A stretch of 31,225 nt of DNA from a virus. The stretch covers positions 1 to 31,225 of IMG/VR virus record IMGVR_UViG_3300010299_000036. One strand, given 5' to 3'. This document shows, in pieces, positions 17,775-24,627 of the stretch (its first letter is position 1; each line of letters starts with the position of its first letter). A program made the translations under genes and the position numbers. The notes beneath the pieces were generated by a model that worked only from the letters and a program-made list of their open reading frames with translations, did not search any database and had not been told where the DNA came from.

Positions 17775-19829
17775 ATGGCGAGTAAGAGACAGAATTTATT
17801 TTCAAGATTAACAAGGCTTTTTAAAGCCGGTCCCATTGTAAAAAGAAAAGTTCGTGGATTTGATAGTGCATCCGTTCAGTCTTCAGCATTGGATGTTTTT
17901 AGAAAGAGCACTGCAACAGTTTATGGAAACAGCTTGAATGCATATGGACAATATGACAGATTGTCAAGGTATGCAGATTTCAGTGAAATGGAGTATACAC
18001 CAGAGATTGCAAGTGCTTTGGACATTTATGCTGATGAAACTGTAGCTAAAGATGAAAAAGGCCATAGTCTTCACATTTATTCAGAAAACCCAAAAATCAA
18101 AAGGCTCTTAGAAGAGCTTTTTTATGATACATTGAATTTTGAATTTGCGGCACGAGCTTGGGTTAGAAACCTTTGCAAGTACGGAGACTTCTTTATTCTC
18201 AATGATGTTTCACCAAAGTATGGTGTAATCAATGCTCATCCTATTCCTGTTAATGAAATTGAAAGAGAAGAAGGATTTGATCCTGAAAACCCATTTGCTG
18301 TTAGGTTCCGTTGGGTAACCGAAGGAAATCAAGTTCTTGAAAATTGGCAAGTTACTCATTTTAGATTATTGGGAAATGATACTTTCTTACCCTATGGATC
18401 GTCAGTGCTTGAAAGTGCACGTCGTATTTGGAGGCAACTTGTCATGGCCGAAGATGCAATGCTTGTTTATCGTGTTATTCGATCACCAGAACGTCGTGTT
18501 TTTTATATTGATGTAGCAAATGCCCCTCCAAATGATGTTCCAAATATTATTGAAAATGCAAGAGCAACATTGAAGAGTCAAGAGGTTGTTGATAAAGATG
18601 CTGGTCGTGTTGATTTACGTTATAACCCTTGGGCGGTTGACATTGATTATTTCATTCCTGTTCGTGGAACTGAGGCTGGAACACGTGTTGATACATTGCC
18701 TGGTGGTGCTAATACAACAGCCATTGATGATGTTGAATATATTCAAAGAAAACTATTTGCAGCCCTTAAAGTTCCAAAAGCATATCTTGGGTTTGAAGAA
18801 GCATTAAGTTCAAAAGCTAACTTGGCTCAAGAAGACATTAGGTTTGCTCGTTCAATTCAACAAATTCAACAAGTTGTTATTTCTGAATTGAATAAAATTG
18901 CAGCTATTCACCTTGCAGCACATGGTTATGATGGTGAAGATTTAATTAATTTTAGGCTTCAACTTTCAAATCCATCAACAATGGCTCAGCAACAAAAGCT
19001 TGAGATATTGAGAAGTAAGTTTGAAATTGCTGGTACACGCCCGGAAGGAATGCTTTCTGATAACTTTGTTTACAAAGAGATCTTTGGATTGACTGATGAG
19101 TACATTCAGAACATGGAAGAAGATCAAATCAAGGAACTTATTAGAAGGGCTCAAATGGAGCAAATGGGTGCAGCGGCGGCTGAAGGCGGAGAAGGTGGCT
19201 TCGGAGGCGGCGGTGGAGGCCTTGGAGGAGGCCTCGGAGGCCTCGAATTGCCTGATGAAGGTGGGGATGAAGGTGGTGGAGAAGGAGAGCCTGGCGGCGG
19301 CGAAGAAGAACCACCAGCAGGTGAAGAAGATCTATTTGCCAGTGAAAAACCTTCTTATCGTCCACTTATTACTGATGACGAAGATGAAATTATTGAATTT
19401 GATCTTGATGAAAATGAAGATGAATACAAGCCTGTTCATCAGCAAAATCAAGCAACAAGATATCGTCATAATAACTTAAGGCCAAGTAGGCGAAAAATGA
19501 GAGGATCGAAAGGATTAAATGTTCCAAACCCAGGAGATGCATTAAAGCATGATGATCCACATTATCATGATGTTGGAATGAAAAGAGCGTTTAGTGCTGT
19601 TAAATCTGTTCACAAGGGAGGAAATTTGAAATTAGCAGATTCGTTCCAAAGACACTTGGATATGATTGAGGATTCTGAAATTAAAAGAACAAGATTATCA
19701 TCTGAGACACGTAGAACAATAGATTCTCTTTCAAAACAAATACCTATAAACAGGAACACATTAATAGATTCTGTTCCTGTTAAATCTCAAGGCTTAATTA
19801 TTGAAGCTGACGAAGGGGATGATGAATGA
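17775..19829 (+). CDS. gp20: Portal protein (T4 gp20-like)
   Basis: This 684-residue protein carries the gp20-type core: SALDIYADETVAKDEKG, WVRNLCKYGDFFI, YGSSVLESARRIWRQLVMAE, DYFIPVRGTEAGTRVDTLPG and DVEYIQRKLFAALKVPK. The portal forms the twelve-subunit ring at one capsid vertex through which DNA enters and to which the neck attaches. After the conserved part (about residue 455 on) there is a Gly-rich, GC-rich, acidic stretch (residues 470-520), then an acidic and basic tail that T4 gp20 lacks. AAGGAAG lies just before the ATG. The stop overlaps the next gene's start (ATGA). Confidence 0.92.
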   Translation: MASKRQNLFSRLTRLFKAGPIVKRKVRGFDSASVQSSALDVFRKSTATVYGNSLNAYGQYDRLSRYADFSEMEYTPEIASALDIYADETVAKDEKGHSLHIYSENPKIKRLLEELFYDTLNFEFAARAWVRNLCKYGDFFILNDVSPKYGVINAHPIPVNEIEREEGFDPENPFAVRFRWVTEGNQVLENWQVTHFRLLGNDTFLPYGSSVLESARRIWRQLVMAEDAMLVYRVIRSPERRVFYIDVANAPPNDVPNIIENARATLKSQEVVDKDAGRVDLRYNPWAVDIDYFIPVRGTEAGTRVDTLPGGANTTAIDDVEYIQRKLFAALKVPKAYLGFEEALSSKANLAQEDIRFARSIQQIQQVVISELNKIAAIHLAAHGYDGEDLINFRLQLSNPSTMAQQQKLEILRSKFEIAGTRPEGMLSDNFVYKEIFGLTDEYIQNMEEDQIKELIRRAQMEQMGAAAAEGGEGGFGGGGGGLGGGLGGLELPDEGGDEGGGEGEPGGGEEEPPAGEEDLFASEKPSYRPLITDDEDEIIEFDLDENEDEYKPVHQQNQATRYRHNNLRPSRRKMRGSKGLNVPNPGDALKHDDPHYHDVGMKRAFSAVKSVHKGGNLKLADSFQRHLDMIEDSEIKRTRLSSETRRTIDSLSKQIPINRNTLIDSVPVKSQGLIIEADEGDDE

Positions 19830-20671
19830 CAAGACACAATAAAAAGAGAAATACAGGATTGCTCTACGAATTTCTTGTCCGAACCATAAGTGATGCAATC
19901 ATTGAGGGCGACGATAACAGAAGGAATATAGCTCTTTCTGTAGTTAGAAAACACTTTAAGCCAGGAACAGAATTACATAAGGAATTTCGTTTATTCCATT
20001 CTTTAGCTGCAACAACAATTAAAAGCCCTTCTGTGGCAGATTCAATTCTTGAAGCAGCTAAAAAAGCTTCATCGCTTTGTAATATGAATAAGTTGGATCA
20101 TGAAAAATCTCTTCTTATTAGAAACATTAATCACAAGCTTAACGATGAAGGTTTTTATAATAGAAGAATTCCTGAATACAAAATATATGCAACCATTCAA
20201 ACATTGCTCAATGAGTGGAGATATGGTGATTTCAACGATATTGTCAAAATTGCACAATTTGAAGAGCAATTGAAAGAATGGCTTTTGCAAGATAAAGCTG
20301 TTGTAACGTTAGATGAAGAAATGAAGATATCTTCAGATCCTTTGGTTGAAAAGTTGATGCTTAAAAAGATCAATGAAAGATACAAAGATAATCTTACAGA
20401 ACAACAGGCTGACATAATTCGTGCTTATATCTTTGCTAAAGATGAAGAAACTTTGTCTGTACTAAGTGAAAATTTTGACAAAATTAAATCTACAGCTTTG
20501 CAGAGTATCGATTATTACCTCAATGAAAATGTTGGGAAGGACAAATATCTTGATGACAAATTGAAAAAAGCAAAAGACCTTATATTGAATGAAAACGTTG
20601 AAGACATTGACGATAAAAAGGTTGAAAGATTTTTGGATATTTCAAAGCTAACAGAAGAGCTGAAGGATTAA
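19826..20671 (+). CDS. Conserved head-region protein at the gp67/gp68 position (281 aa)
   Basis: The protein starts MTRHNKKRNTGLLYEFLVRT and is helical throughout, with a charged C-terminus. I associate this N-terminal block with a conserved gene next to the portal in large T4-like phages. In T4 the same site holds the prohead core proteins gp67 and gp68, so a role in prohead core assembly is a reasonable inference, but sequence similarity to them is not evident. It is coupled to the portal gene by a four-base overlap and followed four bases later by the protease gene. Confidence 0.65.
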   Translation: MTRHNKKRNTGLLYEFLVRTISDAIIEGDDNRRNIALSVVRKHFKPGTELHKEFRLFHSLAATTIKSPSVADSILEAAKKASSLCNMNKLDHEKSLLIRNINHKLNDEGFYNRRIPEYKIYATIQTLLNEWRYGDFNDIVKIAQFEEQLKEWLLQDKAVVTLDEEMKISSDPLVEKLMLKKINERYKDNLTEQQADIIRAYIFAKDEETLSVLSENFDKIKSTALQSIDYYLNENVGKDKYLDDKLKKAKDLILNENVEDIDDKKVERFLDISKLTEELKD

Positions 20672-20675
20672 AATT

Positions 20676-21326
20676 ATGACACAGGTATTAACTGAATGGA
20701 CAGAGTTTAAAGGTGAAATTCTAAAAGAAGAAGGCTCTTATGAAAATGGAAAGCCTAAATTGGTTATGAAAGGTATCCTTCAAAGATCTGATACCATTAA
20801 TCAAAATGGAAGAATTTATCCTAAAAAGATTTTAGAAAAAGAGCTTCGAAATTATCAGAAGCTTATTAGAGACAGAAGAGCACTTGGAGCGCTCGATCAT
20901 ACAGATAGTTCTATTATTGAACTAAAAACCGTTTCTCATCTTGTTACTGAGGCTTGGATGGACGGTGATGTTGTTTACGGTAAGGTAGAGATTCTGCCAA
21001 CAGATTATGGAGACACACTAAGAAACCTTGTTGAGGCAGGTGTTACTGTTGGAATATCTTCAAGAGGTGTTGGATCTACCAGACCAGACTCACGTGGAAA
21101 TCAGGTTGTTCAAGAAGACTTTCAGCTTATTTGCTGGGATTTTGTTTCTGAACCAAGTACTCCTGGTGCTTTCATGATGAAGGAAGCTCGTGATCTCACA
21201 AATAAAGATGTTAGAGATCTGAGAGAGTTTTTCAATAAAAGTGACAGAATTGATCGAGTTGTTAATGATATTCTTGATTGGAGTATCGATGAGATCAGTG
21301 TTTCTGTGAATGGAGATAATAAATAA
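20676..21326 (+). CDS. gp21: Prohead maturation protease (T4 gp21-like)
   Basis: This 216-residue protein matches the gp21 pattern: LQRSDTINQNGRIYPKKILE (T4 has NRNKRLYPKRILEK), then GALDHTD with the catalytic-type histidine H75, then VVYGKVEILPTDYGDTLRNL, then GVTVGISSRGVGS with the serine nucleophile S128 or S129. These proteases are built into the prohead and cut scaffold, capsid and internal proteins after (L/I)-x-E sites before DNA packaging. Its clients probably include the scaffold and capsid proteins encoded downstream. The stop shares one base with the next start (TAATG). Confidence 0.9.
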   Translation: MTQVLTEWTEFKGEILKEEGSYENGKPKLVMKGILQRSDTINQNGRIYPKKILEKELRNYQKLIRDRRALGALDHTDSSIIELKTVSHLVTEAWMDGDVVYGKVEILPTDYGDTLRNLVEAGVTVGISSRGVGSTRPDSRGNQVVQEDFQLICWDFVSEPSTPGAFMMKEARDLTNKDVRDLREFFNKSDRIDRVVNDILDWSIDEISVSVNGDNK

Positions 21327-21721
21327 TGGCTGGATCAGGTTGGCCTTTACCGGGCGTAAATAGCGTACCAGAATATATGGTCTCAGGTGCACCTTGGGTG
21401 ACTAGTTCTCTTGATGTTACAGGCATTAGAAAACTTGAATTTCCAAACGTTACGAGATTTTTTAAAGTCAGCAATACAGGAGGATCAACTGTATCTGTTG
21501 GATTTACTTCTGCTGGAGCTGATGGAACACATGGGTTTACTGTTCAAACAGGAACGATAGAACATTTTGAATTACGAGTTAGAGAAATTTTTCTTTCTGG
21601 CTCTGGTGGAACCGTAGATGTTCTTGGTGGATTGACTGCAATTCCAAGAAGATTTTATCAACCATTAACAGGGGCAAATCCACCACCAAGCGGAACTTGG
21701 TACTTACCAGGGATTGAATAA
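21326..21721 (+). CDS. Small beta-rich head protein, possible decoration protein
   Basis: The 131-residue protein is beta-rich: SGAPWVTSSLDVTGIRKLEF, VTRFFKVSNTGGSTVSVGFT, GFTVQTGTIEHFELRVREIF, then a Pro-rich end. I associate this arrangement with small structural proteins encoded near the capsid gene in environmental phages. A decoration or minor capsid role fits both fold and position, but it is not established. No targeting-type N-terminus is present, so it may be added to the outside of the capsid. The start codon overlaps the protease stop. Confidence 0.6.
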   Translation: MAGSGWPLPGVNSVPEYMVSGAPWVTSSLDVTGIRKLEFPNVTRFFKVSNTGGSTVSVGFTSAGADGTHGFTVQTGTIEHFELRVREIFLSGSGGTVDVLGGLTAIPRRFYQPLTGANPPPSGTWYLPGIE

Positions 21722-21726
21722 TTGAT

Positions 21727-22479
21727 ATGAAAAAATCTGAATTTAGAGAATTTGTAAAAGAAATGTTTATTGACCTCATCCAATCAGATGGTGAGGTTAG
21801 AGACATAGTTCTTGAATTCGTTCAAGAAAATTCGGGATTGATTGTCGAATCCCAACAACAGATTAGTGTACCAAAAGAACCTGCCGACCCAGATTTATAT
21901 GATAAATTAGTTCTTCTTGCTTCAGGTCAAGAAAAAAGACTTATTCATGAAGGAAGAAAGCTTGAAGCTCCGAATTATGGAGTTGGCTTTAAGTCTGGTA
22001 ATAAAATTAAAGAATGGGCAAGTAAAGCATATTCTAAAGCTGGTGGAGAATGGATATCTGGAATGCGTCAATCAAGTCCAGAAAACATTGCAGCATTGAC
22101 GTCTATGTTTAGTGATGGCGGTAGTTCTGGAATGCAAGGAACTCGTTTAGCAGGAATGGCTCAGGCTGGTAATAGTATTCAATTAAAAAATGCTATAAGA
22201 TCTAGTGTTGATACAAGACTTCTTGATGAAAACTTTAATCCAACAAATGTTGATATGACAGACATTCTGGCTGATACAGCAAGAACAACGCTTCAAGGTT
22301 TCCCATCCTCCCACCCAGAAGAAGGTAGTGGGGGAGGATTGAGTGCTGCCGCAAGCATGAATGCAAAAGAAGGGTTTGCAGGAACACCTGAACAAGCATT
22401 TGGAGTTGTTGCTAATGAAGCAATGGCTGGAAGCTGGGCACACTTGGCATTTAGTGGAATGGATCCTAGTGGAGAATAA
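21727..22479 (+). CDS. Head-region protein with capsid-targeting-like N-terminus (250 aa)
   Basis: The N-terminus MKKSEFREFVKEMFIDLIQS is a variant of the amphipathic targeting-like segment, and a further helical stretch follows (VRDIVLEFVQENSGLIVES, with I-V-E). The remainder is small-residue-rich, with GVGFKSGNKIKEWASKAYSK, FSDGGSSGMQGTRLAGM and LSAAASMNAKEGFAGT. There is no catalytic motif that I recognise. The gene starts five bases after the previous stop, inside the head operon. An internal or core head protein is a plausible role, inferred from position and N-terminus only. Confidence 0.6.
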   Translation: MKKSEFREFVKEMFIDLIQSDGEVRDIVLEFVQENSGLIVESQQQISVPKEPADPDLYDKLVLLASGQEKRLIHEGRKLEAPNYGVGFKSGNKIKEWASKAYSKAGGEWISGMRQSSPENIAALTSMFSDGGSSGMQGTRLAGMAQAGNSIQLKNAIRSSVDTRLLDENFNPTNVDMTDILADTARTTLQGFPSSHPEEGSGGGLSAAASMNAKEGFAGTPEQAFGVVANEAMAGSWAHLAFSGMDPSGE

Positions 22480-22491
22480 CAATCAGCAGTA

Positions 22492-22499
22492 TATTTATT
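22492..22499 (+). promoter_or_regulatory. Recurrent TATTTATT element upstream of a head gene
   Basis: TATTTATT lies in the 51-base gap before the gene at 22531, 31 bases ahead of its ATG. The same octamer lies 31 bases ahead of the capsid gene and 26 ahead of the scaffold gene. The repeated placement suggests a phage late promoter core. The opposite strand reads AATAAATA, close to the T4 late element in reverse, so orientation is not certain. Confidence 0.35.
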
Positions 22500-22530
22500 G
22501 ATACAGCATTTTTGCTAAGGAGTTTTAAAG

Positions 22531-22881
22531 ATGGCTAAAGAAATTGATATGAAAGAACTTCGAAACCTTGTTATGGAAGAAGTAGCACAGGTTGAAAAGG
22601 ATCTTAAGAAAGTTAAAGCGAAAGAAGTTACACCTGATGAGTATGCGGATACGCTTGAAAAACCAGTTGATTGGGAATCCAAATTAGGCATTAGTCCATC
22701 AACCAAAGGTGGAAAAGCAATGCTTGAAGCGATTAAGCAAGAAGAAAAAAAAGCTCTTCGTCTTGTGAAGGCTCTTCGTAAAAAGAGAGCTTCTCTTATG
22801 GAAGAAATGGAAAAAGACGCAATTGCGGCTGAAAACCAAAGACTTCGTGAAGCAATTAAGAGAGTTAAGTCTGAAAAGTAA
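22531..22881 (+). CDS. Small coiled-coil head-region protein (116 aa)
   Basis: A good ribosome site (AAGGAG, eight bases before the ATG) supports this start. The protein is nearly all helix and highly charged: MKELRNLVMEEVAQVEKDLK at the N-terminus and KALRLVKALRKKRASLMEEM near the end, so a coiled coil is likely. The N-terminal segment has a V-M-E site and loosely resembles the targeting-like segments elsewhere. A core or scaffold-accessory role is inferred from its place between the protease and the scaffold-like gene. The family is not recognised. Confidence 0.65.
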   Translation: MAKEIDMKELRNLVMEEVAQVEKDLKKVKAKEVTPDEYADTLEKPVDWESKLGISPSTKGGKAMLEAIKQEEKKALRLVKALRKKRASLMEEMEKDAIAAENQRLREAIKRVKSEK

Positions 22882-22930
22882 TTCAAATTTCTTGGGTTAG
22901 ATTCTATTTACTTTTAGGAGGAATTATATA

Positions 22931-23356
22931 ATGGCTACAAATAGCGTAGAAAATCCGACACAAAGAGACTTGGGAAGCAGTGATACAGCAGCTTTGGCGC
23001 AGCAATTCCCTGCAACGCCACAAGATTTTGAACCGGATACATTTACAAAGGACCTTCTAGATGGAGTTGTAACTGAAAACCCAATGGTTGGAACATTTAG
23101 TATGGATTATTCGGATGCACCAAGTATTCTCGATCCAGCAATTCAGGGAGATCCTGGAATTGTTGAATATGTTCCAAACCCAACACCACCGGGCCCAGGT
23201 GACGTAAATCCAGCTAATAAAGGTCCAGCACCAACAACAAACTTCCCACCACCAAGTTCTGGTTTTGGAAGCACAGCTTCACCAATTGATACAGCAGCAA
23301 AAATTGCTGATCAGAAATTTGATGAACTAATACCTGGAAGATCATTCCAGAATTAA
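22931..23356 (+). CDS. Pro/Thr-rich, probably disordered head-region protein (141 aa)
   Basis: The start is fixed by a full AGGAGG nine bases upstream, one of the strongest ribosome sites in the window, which suggests high expression. The protein is low in hydrophobic residues and rich in Pro, Thr and Gly (YVPNPTPPGPGDVNPANKG, TTNFPPPSSGFGSTASP), so it is probably mostly unstructured. The C-terminus AAKIADQKFDELIPGRSFQN could form a short helix. The family is not recognised. It is the last gene before a clear terminator, and a high-copy internal or decoration head component is a reasonable guess. Confidence 0.65.
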   Translation: MATNSVENPTQRDLGSSDTAALAQQFPATPQDFEPDTFTKDLLDGVVTENPMVGTFSMDYSDAPSILDPAIQGDPGIVEYVPNPTPPGPGDVNPANKGPAPTTNFPPPSSGFGSTASPIDTAAKIADQKFDELIPGRSFQN

Positions 23357-23375
23357 TAATATATTTATATTATAT

Positions 23376-23401
23376 AAAGCCCGAGACTTCGGGCTTTTTT
23401 A
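23376..23401 (+). terminator. Rho-independent terminator
   Basis: An eight-base-pair stem, AAGCCCGA (23377-23384) with TCGGGCTT (23389-23396), has a GACT loop and runs into a T tract. It stands 20 bases after the stop at 23356 and ends the operon of small head genes. The rest of the gap to 23447 is AT-rich with nothing else clear. Confidence 0.9.
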
Positions 23402-23446
23402 TTATCTTTTCGTTTTCTAGATTTACATAGAAGTAGTTATTGTTAT

Positions 23447-24547
23447 ATGAAGTTCTATCATGGCACCACAAATATATCTAATGCATTAGATATATTGAAA
23501 AATGGTTTTTCATTAAAAAATTCAGGATATAGGCAAATAGCACTATATGGTAAAACTGATGAAATTCCCGGTGTTTATTTGACAGATAATTCATTGAAGG
23601 CAGAATGGTATGCATCATCAGATTTAGCAGTCCCTGGTATGGGAGATGGTGTTGTTATAGAAGTTTTGATAAATGGTGAAATTTTACCAGAAAAAGAATG
23701 GTGGAAACTTTTACGAACTCATAAAAAAGAAAAGGCTTTATATATTTTAAAAGAAAAAGGTTTTATTGGATTTCAAGAAAATTATGAAGAGTTTGTAATA
23801 TTAGATCCAAAAAATGTAAAACCAACAGGTGGGTATGTAAAAAAACCATGGGGAAAAGAATCAATAAATAATTTATTGGAAGAACATGGGGCAACAGCTC
23901 CATTGAACAACTATCCTGGCAATTATTTGAGTACGCCAAAACCAGATGGCAATAAAGGTCGTGGTTATGGAAAGTTGGATGGTGATGCCAAATACACACC
24001 TATATCAGCAGATGGTTTTCCATATGATTTACATGTTCCACCTGAGGGAGAAAATCCTGAAGATGAATTTGAAGATCCTTTGATGCAAAAAAAGTTTGCT
24101 GGGAATATTGGATCATATGCTGGATCAAAACCAGATTATGTTTCTCGTTCAAAAGATCCTTTTAGTTTTTTTGACGACAATACTGTTGGATTGACAGGAT
24201 TATCTGAAGAGATATTGAGAGAATATATAAAATTAATTATTGAACCCATTATTGGAGAAAGCAGCATGATAAGGCTGCGACCGAGATCAAGTGAACCAGA
24301 TGGGGCTACAACCCAGTGGGGCACCAAAATTCCTGGTGGAACTCAATTTGGATGGAGTTCTGCTTATCCTTTTCCACAAAAAAAAGATCAATATGAACCT
24401 GTTTTTTCATTAAGTGATTTAATGACGAAACATGAAGACAAGTGGGATAGAACGCATGGAGAGCTTGAACCGGAACCAGAAGAAGATTGGAAAAAAGAGT
24501 ATGGAGAAGAACAACATGCTAAAAAATATCCTCTTTTCTGGGAATAA
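23447..24547 (+). CDS. Predicted ADP-ribosyltransferase with an internal targeting-like segment
   Basis: Residues 1-126 fit the H-Y-E class of ADP-ribosyltransferase folds: YHGT at 4-7, then ALDILKNGFS, GVYLTDN at 42-48 with the mid-domain tyrosine, and YEEFVILDPKNVKP at 113-126 with the candidate catalytic glutamate E114/E115. Such enzymes move ADP-ribose from NAD+ to a protein or nucleic acid. Residues 127-250 are a Pro/Gly-rich linker. At 257-271 comes LREYIKLIIEPIIGE, like the N-terminal segments of other proteins here and ending in I-G-E, followed by a 95-residue charged tail. T4 Alt is an unrelated-length ADP-ribosyltransferase packaged in the head, so delivery with DNA is a plausible inference. 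The gene sits alone behind a terminator. Confidence 0.65.
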   Translation: MKFYHGTTNISNALDILKNGFSLKNSGYRQIALYGKTDEIPGVYLTDNSLKAEWYASSDLAVPGMGDGVVIEVLINGEILPEKEWWKLLRTHKKEKALYILKEKGFIGFQENYEEFVILDPKNVKPTGGYVKKPWGKESINNLLEEHGATAPLNNYPGNYLSTPKPDGNKGRGYGKLDGDAKYTPISADGFPYDLHVPPEGENPEDEFEDPLMQKKFAGNIGSYAGSKPDYVSRSKDPFSFFDDNTVGLTGLSEEILREYIKLIIEPIIGESSMIRLRPRSSEPDGATTQWGTKIPGGTQFGWSSAYPFPQKKDQYEPVFSLSDLMTKHEDKWDRTHGELEPEPEEDWKKEYGEEQHAKKYPLFWE

Positions 24548-24593
24548 ACAAATATGTAAATAAAGCACCTTAGTTTTTTCAGTATAGGCGTTA

Positions 24594-24601
24594 TATTTAT
24601 T
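24594..24601 (+). promoter_or_regulatory. Recurrent TATTTATT element before the scaffold-like gene
   Basis: The octamer sits in the 80-base gap 24548-24627, 26 bases ahead of the ATG. The bases after it (TAGGAATAAAGAC, then CTATTA) resemble those after the copy upstream of the capsid gene (TAGCGAAAGAC, then TATTA), so the similarity extends beyond the octamer. It is a candidate late promoter. Nothing else is seen in this gap. Confidence 0.35.
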
Positions 24602-24627
24602 TAGGAATAAAGACAGGCTATTATTAT

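Noticed and set aside
19096-19479. A 127-codon alternative plus-strand frame within the portal gene
   Set aside because: It is a shadow of the GC-rich Gly/Glu segment of the portal gene and has no ribosome site or recognisable protein character.
22305-22339. GC-rich hairpin ATCCTCC / GGAGGAT as a terminator or hidden ribosome site
   Set aside because: It is inside the 250-residue gene, has no T tract and needs a bulge to extend. The GGAGG in its right arm has no start codon at a useful distance in an open frame.
22515-22886. A 123-codon open frame on the minus strand
   Set aside because: It lies entirely opposite the 116-residue helical head gene, which has a good ribosome site. The antisense frame is Ser-rich in the way antisense of Glu/Lys/Arg-rich genes usually is.
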